A DNA stretch of 64,000 bases from Prorocentrum cordatum (taxonomy: Eukaryota > Sar > Dinophyceae > Prorocentrales > Prorocentraceae). Shown one piece after another: positions 41,471-51,241 of this stretch (the first letter of the stretch is position 1; every line of letters begins with the position of its first letter). The notes under the pieces are model-generated. The model was not told the DNA's origin and ran no database searches. It saw nothing but the letters and a program-made list of their open reading frames with translations. The DNA lies in NCBI GenBank assembly GCA_963575745.1, contig CAUYUJ010004581.1, positions 375,377 through 439,376 of the forward strand, read 5' to 3'. The position numbers and the translations under genes are program-made.

Positions 41471-43322
41471 TGTATACACAGTGATAGCAGCACGTCAACG
41501 CCACATGCATGTGCAGACCTGTGGCGGTAGGGGGAGCAACCCTCCAGAACACGTCCGCCTCCCCGGCCCGCCCGTCCTCCAGGACAACCAGGTCGCACAG
41601 CAGCCTCAGGGCGTCCGCGCCTCCGCCTCGAACGCGCCCGCGAGCACAAGCAACAAAAACACCCCTGCACTGCCAATGCTGCTCCGCTCCTCGCTGTTCC
41701 TCCCGCCCCTCCTCGTACGACTCTTCGTGCTTCTCCGAATCCTCCTCCTCCTCCTCCTCTTCCTCCCTCACTGCATCTTCCTCAATGCTACCACCATCGT
41801 AACATAGAAGGGGTACACACACATACACTTCATATGTATACATATATGTATATATACATATGTGTATATACATGGAGTCAGAGAGTATACGGAGAGAGAG
41901 GGGGAACAACAAAAGAAAACGAGAGAGACCGACAGCCAGACTGACAGGCGAGGTTTGCAGATGGGTCGCTCTGGAACATCGGTCTTTCACTTGAGGCCAT
42001 CGTGGTCACATCATGGATCGTGGTAGTCCTCATCGTGGATCGTTGGCCATCGTGGTCACCGCATGGATCGTCATCAGCATCGTCAGCGGAATCACCACCC
42101 CCATTACCAACGCAATCGCCTTCGCCTTCGCCACCATCATCGCTACGTTGGTGGCTATCGCGGTTAACAAATTGAAATTCAAGAATCCAAGAAATACCCA
42201 TACCGCTACCTCCCCGAACCTTTTTCCGGGGTGCGTGCTGACCGAAAGCCCCCCCTGGAGGCCCAACAAGGGAAAAGCGAAGCAAGGGTAGCCGTATGGG
42301 TACACCTTCCTCCTCCGAAATCGCATCACCAAACTCCTCCGCCTCCCCATCGCGAAGGCGAAAACGGACGATGAGGGGTCGGGGGGAGAGCGGGAGTAGG
42401 ACCAAGAGAAGGACGAAACAGACGAGAGAACGAGGGAACGTACTGACGGAGGGGAGGGCGACGGGGGACGAGAGGCGACGGGGAGGAAGGCGCGGAGGAA
42501 CGCGATGCTGCGGATGGTCGGAGTGGCATAGAGTGGCAGAGAGTTTGTGGCAGCAACATGGATAATGAAGAACGGGAGCGAGAAAGAGCACAAACCATCT
42601 GTTGAGAAACGGAGGGGGAGAGAAACGAGGACGGAGACGAAGGAAAGAGTGGGTGGGGAAAGGGGCAGACAAGGAGATGATGAGGAAACAACGAGGATAA
42701 TGGATGGCGCGGAGGAGGAAAAAGGACGAGGCGGACGGAGAACAAGGACTGGGGAAGAGAGACAAAGACGAGAGGAGGGTATGACAGATGATGATGGTGA
42801 CAATGAACAGGCGAAGTATTCCGTGCGGCGATCCTGAAAGTAGACAAACGAGAAGGTAGAGGAGGCAACCAAGGTAAATGCGCTTCGGGGAGGGGGCCTG
42901 AACAGCAACGGCGGCAGCTACAACCAAACGACACCCTGTATCCCTGCAAGGTGGGCGAACAGGAGAAGTTATAGGAGGATAACCTTTTTGTGGCAGGAGG
43001 GCGCTTCGCCCCTGGCAAAGCGTCCACTCATGGTCCTGCTGTTGCCGATGTTCCGTTCTTCACCCACCGTTGTTCTCGCCTCTTTAACTCCATCTATGCA
43101 CATCGACCCTCCTGCGCGCCGACCGACCGACCGACCGAGGAGGAGGACAAGCAGGAACATTTGGAGGAGCAGGAGGTGCAGGCGCAATGAGGATACCGAC
43201 GAGGATGCGCCGCCGAAGGTCTTCCAAGGCCAAAGCCGAACTGTGATGGGCTCACCGCAGCGAGTGCCCTGCCCCGGCCGCTGCAAGAGGGGAGACGGGG
43301 GAAGGATGGCGGGGGAGGAGGG
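41471..43322. other. No convincing gene; overlapping low-complexity frames
   Basis: Three minus frames are open together across 41878-43027 (up to 349 codons) because the plus strand is purine-rich with few minus-strand stops. Their products are Pro/Ser/Leu-rich without motifs. A degenerate CATCGTGGTCACCGCATGGA repeat lies at about 41995-42070. Another AT/GT-rich patch lies at 41820-41876. Confidence 0.55.
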
Positions 43323-43485
43323 ATGAGGACTAAAAGGAGGAGGAGGGGAAGGAGGAGGAGGAGGAAGAGGAGGAGGAGGAGGAGGAGGAGGAGGAAGCGG
43401 AGGAAGAGGAGGCGGAGGAGGAGGAGGAGGAGGAGGAGGAGGAGAAGGGGGCGCGGGAGAGGGGGAGGAGGAGGGGGGGAGGAGA
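43323..43485. repeat. (GGA)n microsatellite
   Basis: About 160 bp of GGA with few interruptions. Confidence 0.95.
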
Positions 43486-43492
43486 ATGCAGG

Positions 43493-43960
43493 GCGCACTT
43501 ACATCTGACCTCTTGGGGCCTCCTTTTTCCCAGAGGGGCCAGAACACGATATGTAGGAATAGGCAGCCAGCTGAGATCCCAGCGAATTGGTAAGGCAGCG
43601 CAGATGATTCGGCCTCGAGCAACGATCGACTGAACACAATTTTTACAACAGCACCCTTCGAAATGAGCACGGGCGGAAGCACCACAGCATGCAGGGAGGC
43701 GGAGAGGACGAAGGAGATAGACTTGAGCCGCAACCCAGCGGCCAACGACTCTCGCGCGCACAGCCATGTCCTTCGCAGAGGCTCGCTCTGCAAGGCGCGC
43801 TTACATCTTAGCTCTTGGGGCCTTTTTTTTCCCAGAGGGGCCAAAACATGATATGTAGGAATCGACAGCCAGCTGAGATCTCAGCGACATGTGAATGCAG
43901 CGCACAAGATTTGGTCTGGAGCCGAGATCGACTGATCACAGGCTTTACAACAGTACAAGG
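43493..43960 (+). repeat. Partial tandem duplication, about 302-bp period
   Basis: GCGCACTTACATCTGACCTC at 43493 and GCGCGCTTACATCTTAGCTC at about 43795 start two related segments. They share TCCCAGAGGGGCCA, GATATGTAGGAAT, CAGCCAGCTGAGAT and the CGATCGACTGA/ACAACAG phrases. The second is truncated or diverges after about 43960. Confidence 0.8.
43719..43795 (+). repeat. Dispersed 75-bp repeat, copy 1
   Basis: GAGCCGCAACCCAGCGGCC followed by ACGACTCTCGCGCGC and CCTTCGCAGAGGCTCGCTC. It matches 52866-52950 in the same orientation. On the minus strand both copies read ARVVGRWVAA. The function is unknown. Confidence 0.75.
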
Positions 43961-44355
43961 TCCCATTATATGCCCTGGCCGCCAAGCCGTTTTTCAGAGG
44001 GCACAGGAAAGAAATCAATGGCCAGCGATTTCGTTCCAACGATTGGCCTCGATAGCCCCTCAGGAAGCCCACAACCATTTGGCCCCATCCGAACACAAAC
44101 CTGTCGGGTTGGGCTCGGCGCGAGAGGTCCAGCTTTGAGACGACCCCGGGATCGCGCCAGATAAGCAGACGTAGGCCTCTCCGGAAAAATCACATTCCCC
44201 TCGGCACGAGGAACAAAGACGAGAGAAAGGAGGAGGAACAAGTTGGAGGCTCAGGCCACAATTTCTGCGCGCTTTCTCGAGGGCACCTTGAATGGACAAA
44301 AATCCAAAACGCAAGCTCGACAGGCAGGATAAGCAGCAAACTTCTTCATGTTAGG
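43961..44355. other. No recognisable gene
   Basis: Mixed-composition spacer between the tandem duplication and the family J element. Short frames only; no motif recognised. Confidence 0.5.
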
Positions 44356-44589
44356 TTGGGCGCCCGAGTTATCCGGGGTAACTCGGGTCTGAGGTAACTC
44401 GGGTTTGGATTTCCGAAAAAAAAAGGAACCCGAGTTAGCCCTGACCCGAATTACCCCTGATGATTCGGGGCTCTGGACGCCCGAGTTATCCGGGGTAACT
44501 CGGGCCCGGGGTAACTCGGGTTTGGATTCTCGAAAAACGAACCCGAGTGAGCCCTGACCCGAGTTACCCCTGATGATTCGGGGCTCTGA
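44356..44589. mobile_element. Family J dimeric element, copy 2, TSD TTAGG
   Basis: Two tandem units (period 117) of the same type as 30137-30366: TTGGGCGCCCGAGTTATCCG at the left end and TGATGATTCGGGGCTCTGA at the right. TTAGG is duplicated at 44351-44355 and 44590-44594. Both loci holding dimers implies that the dimer itself is the mobile unit. Confidence 0.82.
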
Positions 44590-44885
44590 TTAGGTGTGAG
44601 CCACGCCACGCTGCCACTGGAATTCTCAGCGACCGCGGGGGCCCCGCCCCGAATACACGAGCCGACGATCCGGCACGCGGCGAGGAGGGGGCGATTTCCA
44701 GCCAAGGCCCTTTCGAGCCCAACGGGGCCCCTCCGCCTCCTCCCCCTCCTCCTCTCATTTCTCATTTCTCATTTCCCATGCCGACCAAGATCAGTGACCA
44801 CTGGCGAGCGAGCGATAGAGGACCGCGGCGACCCGCGGGCTACAGGGGCGAGGGCCCGAAAACCGAATCGCCACCCTGGGCGCGA
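44590..44885 (-). other. Probable 3' flank of the truncated LINE
   Basis: Lies directly downstream (minus strand) of the 940-codon frame's stop codon and upstream of the family J element. It could be the LINE 3' UTR. No poly-A or simple 3' repeat was recognised. Confidence 0.35.
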
Positions 44886-47708
44886 TCACCAAGGAACGGG
44901 CACGGGTTCGGCCCAGAAATCCGAGGGATCCTGAAAGGGGCCTCCTGGAGCCCCCTGAGGCCTCTTTCGGCCCTTCGCCGCCTCCAGGTCGGCCTGGAGA
45001 CGGTCCGCACACGCATTTAATTCAGATGGGGTGAAACCGAACCTAGCGCTCAGCTGCTGGGCCGTCCACTTTTCCCCCCAAACCCCCTCCACCGCCGCCT
45101 CCCCGTCACTACCTGGCCCAGCAGGCTGGAGGAGGGTCGCGCCTGCTCCTCGAAGTCCAAGGCAGGCGACCGCCGCCAGTTCTGGCAGTGAAGGCGTGCG
45201 TGGGGGCCCTATCGACCAACCCTTATATTGGGGGGCCCAGGACGGGAACTGCCCCTTCGCAGCTCGGTTCCGCTGGCGCCTGAGCGCCACAGTGATCATC
45301 GTGGGCGAGCAGTCCTGGCATAGATTCTTGGCTCCTCCCCACGAATACGCACCACAACAGGTGCAAAATAAAACAGTGGACCCTCCCAAGATCGGCAATC
45401 CATCGGGACCGAAGACACGTGCACAGGCAAGAGCGTGTTGGGTGAGACGCATCAACATGCCCAGCTCAGGGGTCTCTTCAGCCCACAGGAAGGCATCGGT
45501 GGCGATTCGGAGCCTCGGGAGCGAGAGCTGCTGGGAAGGGTCCTCACCTCGAGCCAGACGTTCAACCTTGGCCGCCTGCCGCTGGGCCTTGTCAGGGAGG
45601 GGGTCCGAGTCGCGGATGCCTCGCTCCGCCATATGGACCTCTTGCTCTCCCGCCCAGCGCAGCACCTGAGTGACAAAGGAGCTGAGGGCCCGAATCTGCT
45701 TCTTGGCCTCACTCGTGGCCGGGTGGAGCTGGGCCCCTTTCTTGGCGAGCTCGTCTGCTCGGTCCGAGCCGAGCTTACAGAACGTGGTGGTGCGGCCCGC
45801 ATCGACATCTCCCCAAGAGCAGTGGGCCTTCACCTTGGTGACCGAGGGCGGGCCTGCGTCATAAACTGAATGGACGCGGCTCCACAGGTGCGCACTGCGG
45901 GATCCTGCCTCCACCGATCCGATCGGGTCTTGAAAGGCCGCGACCGTGGCAGCACAATCTATGAAGAAACGATGCTCACTGAGTGTGTCCACACACCCTG
46001 CGGCTGCCATCATGATGGCGAAATCTTCCCCGTCTCGCGCTGTCTGGAAGGGGCCTTGCTCGTACGGCACCGCCCCGTAACACCCCGAAACGAAACCACC
46101 GTCGTCGTCCACCTGAGCGAGGCCCCAACCAGCCCGCGAGAGCAGGGGGTCAGTCGGGTCCATGGCGGAGCCGTCGGAAAAAATATTCCCCGAGAGGGCC
46201 CCGCTGGCTGGCCGATTGACCCAAACAATGTGGGCCTGACCGCAATGCAACGGGGGTGGGACGAGCTCAAGAGGGGCGGGGAATATGCCAGCGGCAGCCT
46301 TCTCAAGGTCCTGACACCATTCCTCAAGCTGCCGCGCCTGCTGGCGCACCGAAGGGTCAAGGGACGCGCGGCGATCACCCTCGAACGCGTCGCAACAAAA
46401 CCTACGATGGAACAGCGTGCCTGGCGCACGTCTACATAACTTACAGAGTGGCGACTCCGCCAGCCCGTGGGCATGCAGTCGGGCCTGGGTCCAGTGACAT
46501 TGCGACAGCAGGCTACGCACCGCCTCCTGATGGTGAGGCGTCCACAGGCACCTGCACGGTCCTTCGATGGCCTCTCTGATGGGGCCCCAGAAAATCGGCC
46601 TTAGCCAGACCTGGGAGGACGACCTGCTGCCCAGGGCGATAACATCTGAAACATAGGCGGCAGAGACCCTGGCCAGAGCAGCAACCTGCTTCGGGGCTAG
46701 CGCTAACAGATCGATGGTGGCCCCCCGTTCCGAGAGGAGGGTCTTGGCATCAATCACCTGCCAGCCTAGGGCCCTGACCGTCTGTACAAACACATGGGCT
46801 GGGGATTTCACGACAGTCCACGCGAACTTGGCAGCTTGTAGCTCTTCCAAAGCCCCACGAAGCGCCTGCTGGAGGAGCTGGAGAGAGGGTCTCCCGTCCC
46901 AGAGGGCCTGAGCCCAAAAAAGCACAACCTGGCTATGGTACAGGACCATGGGGTCCATCTTTAAACCAGCTGCAGACGAGTGTAGACGGAGCCCCAATGA
47001 GGCCGTGCCCTTCACCTTGTGAAGGCTATTCAGGGCTCCTCGCCGAAGGCCTCGAAGTTGAGCACCAGTGAGCCCAGTGACAGGAGCGCCCCATAGAGCC
47101 GTCGCTTGTGGCCCAGCACGCTGTACCCGATGAATGGCCGCAGTTCCTCTGAGGCGCCTAAGTCTCCAGCTCCTCTTGGCCCCCTTGAGCAGACGGGACT
47201 TACAGGTGGGGTTGCGACGCCTCCTAGCACACGTAGCATCCGATCCCAGGCTGCGGACCACCCCTTTCCTGGAGAAGCGGAGGCCCTGCCATCGATGCTC
47301 AAGACCCTTGGCAAGTCGGGCAGAGGATGCAATGAAGTGGCTCTTGTGGTCCGCCAAGACCAGTTCAAGACGACGGAAGCCTTTGGTCATTTTTACACCG
47401 ACATCCCCAAGCTCCTTGGTCACGAACGCCTCGGAGCCTAGCGCCTGCACGTGGACATCGTCCACTACGTTCCGAACGTGCACAGCTGGGTGCTGCTGAC
47501 TAATCGAATGCAGCAGCCTATACAAGAGCGTACGCGCAAAGCTCGTTGCCAAGGTGCATCCCGCCAAGACCGTGCCTTCTGCATAGAATATATCACTTTC
47601 CTCCTCCTCCTCCCCCTCCTCCTCCTCCTCGCCCGAACGACAACAAATCCGTGGGCTCTCCGGGCCGTCGTGAGCTCCGCCCGTGGAGAGCCCTCTCCGA
47701 GAGCCCAC
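44886..47708 (-). CDS. 5'-truncated LINE polyprotein: RT end, CCHC, RNase H, zinc ribbon
   Basis: This is the longest credible frame in the window (940 codons, stop TGA at 44886-44888). The nominal Met start and a Glu run from a TCC microsatellite (residues 1-40) are probably not element sequence. LINE homology begins near residue 45 with RT motif B-like GTVLAGCTLATSFAR, then motif C NVVDDVHV (DD at 83-84). The fingers and motif A are absent. A long connection region follows. Then comes a CCHC motif (C422, C425, H434, C438: SPLCKLCRRAPGTLFHRRFC). RNase H (about 505-665) has D512 (FSDGS), E561, D584 (FIDC), H629 and D649 (GSDRADELAKKGA), so its catalytic set is intact. A zinc ribbon CX2C-X11-CX2C occupies 782-800. 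Truncation at the 5' end is typical of target-primed reverse transcription. The frame is open over 2.8 kb, which suggests a young insertion or selection. The element cannot reverse transcribe on its own. Confidence 0.85.
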   Translation of the reverse strand: MGSRRGLSTGGAHDGPESPRICCRSGEEEEEGEEEEESDIFYAEGTVLAGCTLATSFARTLLYRLLHSISQQHPAVHVRNVVDDVHVQALGSEAFVTKELGDVGVKMTKGFRRLELVLADHKSHFIASSARLAKGLEHRWQGLRFSRKGVVRSLGSDATCARRRRNPTCKSRLLKGAKRSWRLRRLRGTAAIHRVQRAGPQATALWGAPVTGLTGAQLRGLRRGALNSLHKVKGTASLGLRLHSSAAGLKMDPMVLYHSQVVLFWAQALWDGRPSLQLLQQALRGALEELQAAKFAWTVVKSPAHVFVQTVRALGWQVIDAKTLLSERGATIDLLALAPKQVAALARVSAAYVSDVIALGSRSSSQVWLRPIFWGPIREAIEGPCRCLWTPHHQEAVRSLLSQCHWTQARLHAHGLAESPLCKLCRRAPGTLFHRRFCCDAFEGDRRASLDPSVRQQARQLEEWCQDLEKAAAGIFPAPLELVPPPLHCGQAHIVWVNRPASGALSGNIFSDGSAMDPTDPLLSRAGWGLAQVDDDGGFVSGCYGAVPYEQGPFQTARDGEDFAIMMAAAGCVDTLSEHRFFIDCAATVAAFQDPIGSVEAGSRSAHLWSRVHSVYDAGPPSVTKVKAHCSWGDVDAGRTTTFCKLGSDRADELAKKGAQLHPATSEAKKQIRALSSFVTQVLRWAGEQEVHMAERGIRDSDPLPDKAQRQAAKVERLARGEDPSQQLSLPRLRIATDAFLWAEETPELGMLMRLTQHALACARVFGPDGLPILGGSTVLFCTCCGAYSWGGAKNLCQDCSPTMITVALRRQRNRAAKGQFPSWAPQYKGWSIGPPRTPSLPELAAVACLGLRGAGATLLQPAGPGSDGEAAVEGVWGEKWTAQQLSARFGFTPSELNACADRLQADLEAAKGRKRPQGAPGGPFQDPSDFWAEPVPVPW
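47598..47632. repeat. (TCC)n at the LINE / DIRS-like junction
   Basis: A short TCC run separates the truncated 5' end of the 940-codon LINE from the end of the DIRS-like relic. Confidence 0.9.
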
Positions 47709-47862
47709 AGGGGGCGTCGGATGCGGCCCGTGGCGGCCCTTTCAGGTCGCCCAAAAAGATCGGAACAGGTTCGATACCGCCAACGCTAAGCGACGCTCCA
47801 TGTGGAGCAGGGGAAGGCCAGCTAGACTCCGCGAGCCAGCTTGCTGCTGATCCGCCCGGCGA

Positions 47863-48252
47863 TCAGATCCACGACCACGGGATTTTTGAGGTTAAGAGCA
47901 GGATCAGCATTAAGATCGGCCTCGATACCCCCCAACCCCCATACTTGCGAAGCCCGCGGGCGATGCCCCCAACTCCCGAAAACAAATCAAAAAAGACCTG
48001 GCCTTCACGGGGAGCAGCGGCGGTGGCAACCGAAAAAGCTCGACACCGCGCTCTGTGGATGGCGTCCCGGCTCAGGCTCGTGGAAGAGTCGAGGGGGTCG
48101 CCAGCCTGCCAGACACCAGCGCCCCGGGCAGCGGCGGTCAGCCCCCGTGCCCTGGGGGCGCTTGGCAGCGCAGCCGCCCGCAGAAAAAGCCGGCGAGGTT
48201 GGCCTCGACCCACTCGCCGGACGCCTTGACCTCGGGCGGCAGCTTCTCGCAC
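47863..48252 (-). pseudogene. Methyltransferase motif I fragment of the DIRS-like relic
   Basis: The frame contains VFFDLFSGVGGIARGLRKYG (D at codon 89, near 47988). This matches the SAM-binding motif I of cytosine-5-type DNA methyltransferases (D-L-F-S-G-x-G-G). The frame then shifts; in another frame an acidic strand (IEADLNADPALN) and PCSTWSVA follow. The latter sits where the Pro-Cys catalytic motif IV would be expected. Past that the sequence degenerates into the TCC run. The motif is short and could belong to another SAM-dependent fold. Confidence 0.5.
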
Positions 48253-48830
48253 TCCGCCGGGTCCCTTTGCGGCACTGCCGTGCGCTGGACTCGCTCAGAT
48301 GCCCGGGCCGCTCCTGGACCGCCCCGAAATCCCTGCGGAACTTCGGCCCCGAAAACGGCCAGAGGGGCTCGACCGCCTGGCTTCGCGCATCTAGGGCCTC
48401 CAGTGCGAAGCTGACGCTCTGCGCGGCGTCCGACTCTAGAACCACCCCCTCGTCGAAGTGGCCCGTTTCGCTCCTGTTCGGCAGCTCCTCGGGGAACAGC
48501 AGGATGGCCCAGCGGTTGACGCGGCTCCGTAAAGCCGGGGCCACCAGGGGGGCCCCCACCATACCAGTCAGATCGCTGGGCAGCCTGAGGCAAGCATCCC
48601 AAGCGACGAGGAGGCCGAGGCAGAAGTCGAGCCAGCCGCAGAACACGCCGGCCGTTATGATCGCGAAGACCCCCTGCTTGGAGGGAGCGGCTTGCGGGTT
48701 CGACTGGGCGCCATCCTCTTGAAACCCTTCAGCGCGGCTCGGCTGCCCTCCAGGGCCCCTGGCCGCTTCAGGCACTGACTGGGATGGAAGGAGAGGGCGG
48801 CGGCCAGGTCTTCTCCTGGTCCCGATTCCA
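48005..48830 (-). pseudogene. Tyrosine-recombinase-like domain of the DIRS-like relic
   Basis: The N-terminal core-binding part ends HLDHLYFDGWNRDQ (about 48830). The next frame (48005-48775) has AIITAGVFCGWLDFCLGLLV then AWDACLRLPSDL, where R64 fits the first catalytic Arg of the recombinase fold. WAILLFPEE, KSETGHFDEGV-like sequence and PLWPFSGPKFRRDF follow in the spacing expected of a phage-integrase-type catalytic domain. The C-terminal H-x-x-R and Tyr are not resolved, because frames change near 48300. Confidence 0.6.
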
Positions 48831-49419
48831 GCCGTCGAAGTACAGGTGGTCCAAGTGACTGGCGAGGGCAGATCCAGCTCGGCTGCCGCGGTGGTCGTCA
48901 GCCCCTTCTCCCGGCTTCAGTCCAGGAAGCTGGTGCAGGAACGCTGGCACTGCAGCTGTGTGGAGTGCCCTGCTCGAGCCGTCTGCAGGAAGGTGAGACT
49001 CTCCTCGGCAGCTCTGGAAGCGGCGGGCCGACGGCGGCGGCGATCGGCCGCCCGCCGAGCCGTCCTCTCGGCCCGAGCAGTCCTCCCGCCGCGAGGGCCC
49101 GCCGCCGAAGTGGCTGCCAGGGCCGGGGCTGTTCGAGCGACTGGAAGAGGTCGCTGAGCTGGCGCGGCCGCCGCCGCCATCGCCGACGAGCTCGACGTCG
49201 AAACGGGCGAGCCCACCGGGGCGGGCCTCGGGGCCGGGGCCGTCGACGAGCCCGCAAAGCCCGGGCGGAGCTGCAGCTGGCCCTCCGTCCGCCGGAGCCC
49301 GTCCGCAGGCCCGCTGCGCGACGCGCTCGAACTCCAGGTCGAAAGCGGCGCTCGCCTCGCGCCGCAACCGGGCCGCCGGGGCATCGCGCAGCGCGGGCCC
49401 GCGCGGGCTTCGCCTCCAG

Positions 49420-49720
49420 CCCCCGACCCGGGCCAAGAGGCTGCGAGAAGGGTCATCGGCAACGGTAATCTCTGATGCAATCTATCGGACCACGAAGGAA
49501 GTGCCAGAAAGAACAGAAAGACACAATAATTCCTGACAGGTGCGATTCAGCAGAGGAGACGTCGAGCGCCCCTTTCCCGCAGCAAGGACCACGGACATGT
49601 GACGCAAGAGCAAATGACGACGCCCAAATCTGCTGATGTTGCGTTGCTTATGCTGGGCCCCCATCACGAGGCCCTCCCCCCTCCACCCGCATGATATTTT
49701 TTGTTGAAGCGAAACGGCCG
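49420..49720 (-). pseudogene. RNase H-type segment of the DIRS-like relic
   Basis: One frame gives AQHKQRNISRFGRRHLLLRH then MSVVLAAGKGRSTSPLLNRT and SGTSFVVR, ending at TAG (49482-49484). In frame beyond the stop the sequence continues IASEITVADDPSR. This corresponds to the RNase H C-terminal part (…DNMSVVLALSKGRS-like, then W-I-x-S-E…ADxxSR) with Trp replaced by a stop. The Asp expected before MSVV is His, so the domain is inactive. Confidence 0.6.
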
Positions 49721-50125
49721 AACAGAACGGTGCACCACGAGTCGAAACCCCCGACCTGCCCCCCATCGATGCGGAAAAAGTCGGTGACCCCACGGCGAGC
49801 TTTCGCCTGAGAACTGCGAGGCCTCGAAGGCGGCCCAAGATTCAATCCAAGATTCTGTTCCCGAGCATGTATAGCATCCCCCGCGCAGCACCTCCACTTC
49901 TCCGCCCGACTGGCCACGGCGCGAACAGCCCCTGAGTCCCAAGCCCGCTCGCAGACGTCGAACCCCCTGGAGTCGAAGTCGGTGGCCGCGGACGCGGCGG
50001 AGGCCACCGCGCACGGGTCGAACGGCCGTCTGGCGTCGACGACGGCGAAGAGCAGGAAGGCTGCAGCGATCCGCAACTCTGGGGCCACGCAACTCCACTA
50101 CCGCCACCGATGCTACCCGGCCATT

Positions 50126-50760
50126 TCACAGAAAGGAAAAGTGCCACCGAGGATGGACAACAGCTCGCGTTTTTAATGAAAAGGCCCAGGCCAAGTGGCC
50201 CAAGACCCGGCGCAGTTGGACCCCCGTGCACCGGCCCTGACGGCTCCCCAACCCCTCGAAGCTCCCCAGAGCTTCCTGGAAAAAAAATGCCTCGAGATGA
50301 CGACAAGAGGCGGGGGGGAGGACAAAGTGATCTTCAATCCCTGGGGGCAGACCGATCCGATAGACTGAATGCATTATCGACGTCTGCCTGACACAAAGGG
50401 AGTTTCCAATGATCTGGCACATCTAGAGAAGACCACGCACTAACCGTGGGCAACTGAGACTACTCGGGTGCACTGAAAAATTTGCCACTACCCCTTGCAT
50501 CGAAGATCAGTCGCTGCTTGACGCCGTCACTCTTCCACGCGAAGGACACTCCCAAGGTCGCGTCTAGCCGACCTTTCAGATGTACCAGACCGGCAGTCTG
50601 AAGGTCTAACGCGAATTGAGCGCATAGCCTCTCGAGCGTCGTCGACTGTCGACATGAGGCTTGAAGATCCCGGGCGTTGACTCCCGGCTGATACCGGGCC
50701 GCGAGAGATGATGTCGCCACTCCTTCCAGAACGTTAGCGCCGACCGGCCGAGGCACTGGG
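50126..50760 (-). pseudogene. Reverse-transcriptase segment of the DIRS-like relic
   Basis: Upstream frame: GVNARDLQASCRQSTTLERL ... HLKGRLDATLGVSFAWKSDG then KQRLIFDARGSGKFFSAPE and a stop at about 50460. Next the motif A region QADVDNAF (about 50372-50395) occurs in one frame, and its continuation YRIGLPPGIEDHFVLPPA lies in another (50126-50422). The RLIFDAR and D-x-x-x-A-F-Y-R arrangement is typical of RTs of DIRS-like and related elements. A stop and at least one frameshift disable it. Confidence 0.65.
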
Positions 50761-51241
50761 CCCCCCCCGGCCAGCCCGCCAGTCGGCAGCGAGACGCGGT
50801 TTGGCCGGTAAGGAGCCGCCTTCGCTGGGTCACTATGCCTGGGCCTGCTCCCGCACAGCTCACTGCAGGCTGCCGCGGGGCTCGAGTCCGGGACGCCGAG
50901 TCGCCCCCAATCACGTCGGGGGCGTTCGAGGCCACGGGCCTGGGAAAGAGAAAGCCGGCGCCACGCCTGGGCCCTTCCGCGGCCGCGCAAAAAAAGGCCG
51001 AGGGCAGACGCCGACTCGCGCGCGCACGCGCGTCGGTGAGGGTCTTGCGGAGAGCGCGGCTGCGGACGCTGCGGCTGCAGCGCCCGGCGGACCCCGCGGG
51101 GCAGGGGGAGCGGCGAGGTCGATGGGCAGCAGCTTGCGAGCGACCGCCACCCCTGCCGCGAGAGCCGGCCGCGCGCGCCCCCAGGGAAGGGAGCGGCCCA
51201 GCCGGCGGGGGCCGCCGCGGGATCACTTGTTCCCGCGGCCG

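Noticed and set aside
41878-43027. Three overlapping minus-strand frames up to 349 codons
   Set aside because: Openness comes from purine-rich plus-strand DNA; the products are Pro/Ser/Leu-rich without any domain.
43719-43740. Third spliced-leader relic (CTTGAGCC...)
   Set aside because: Similarity stops after eight bases; the continuation GCAACCCAGCGG does not match the leader.
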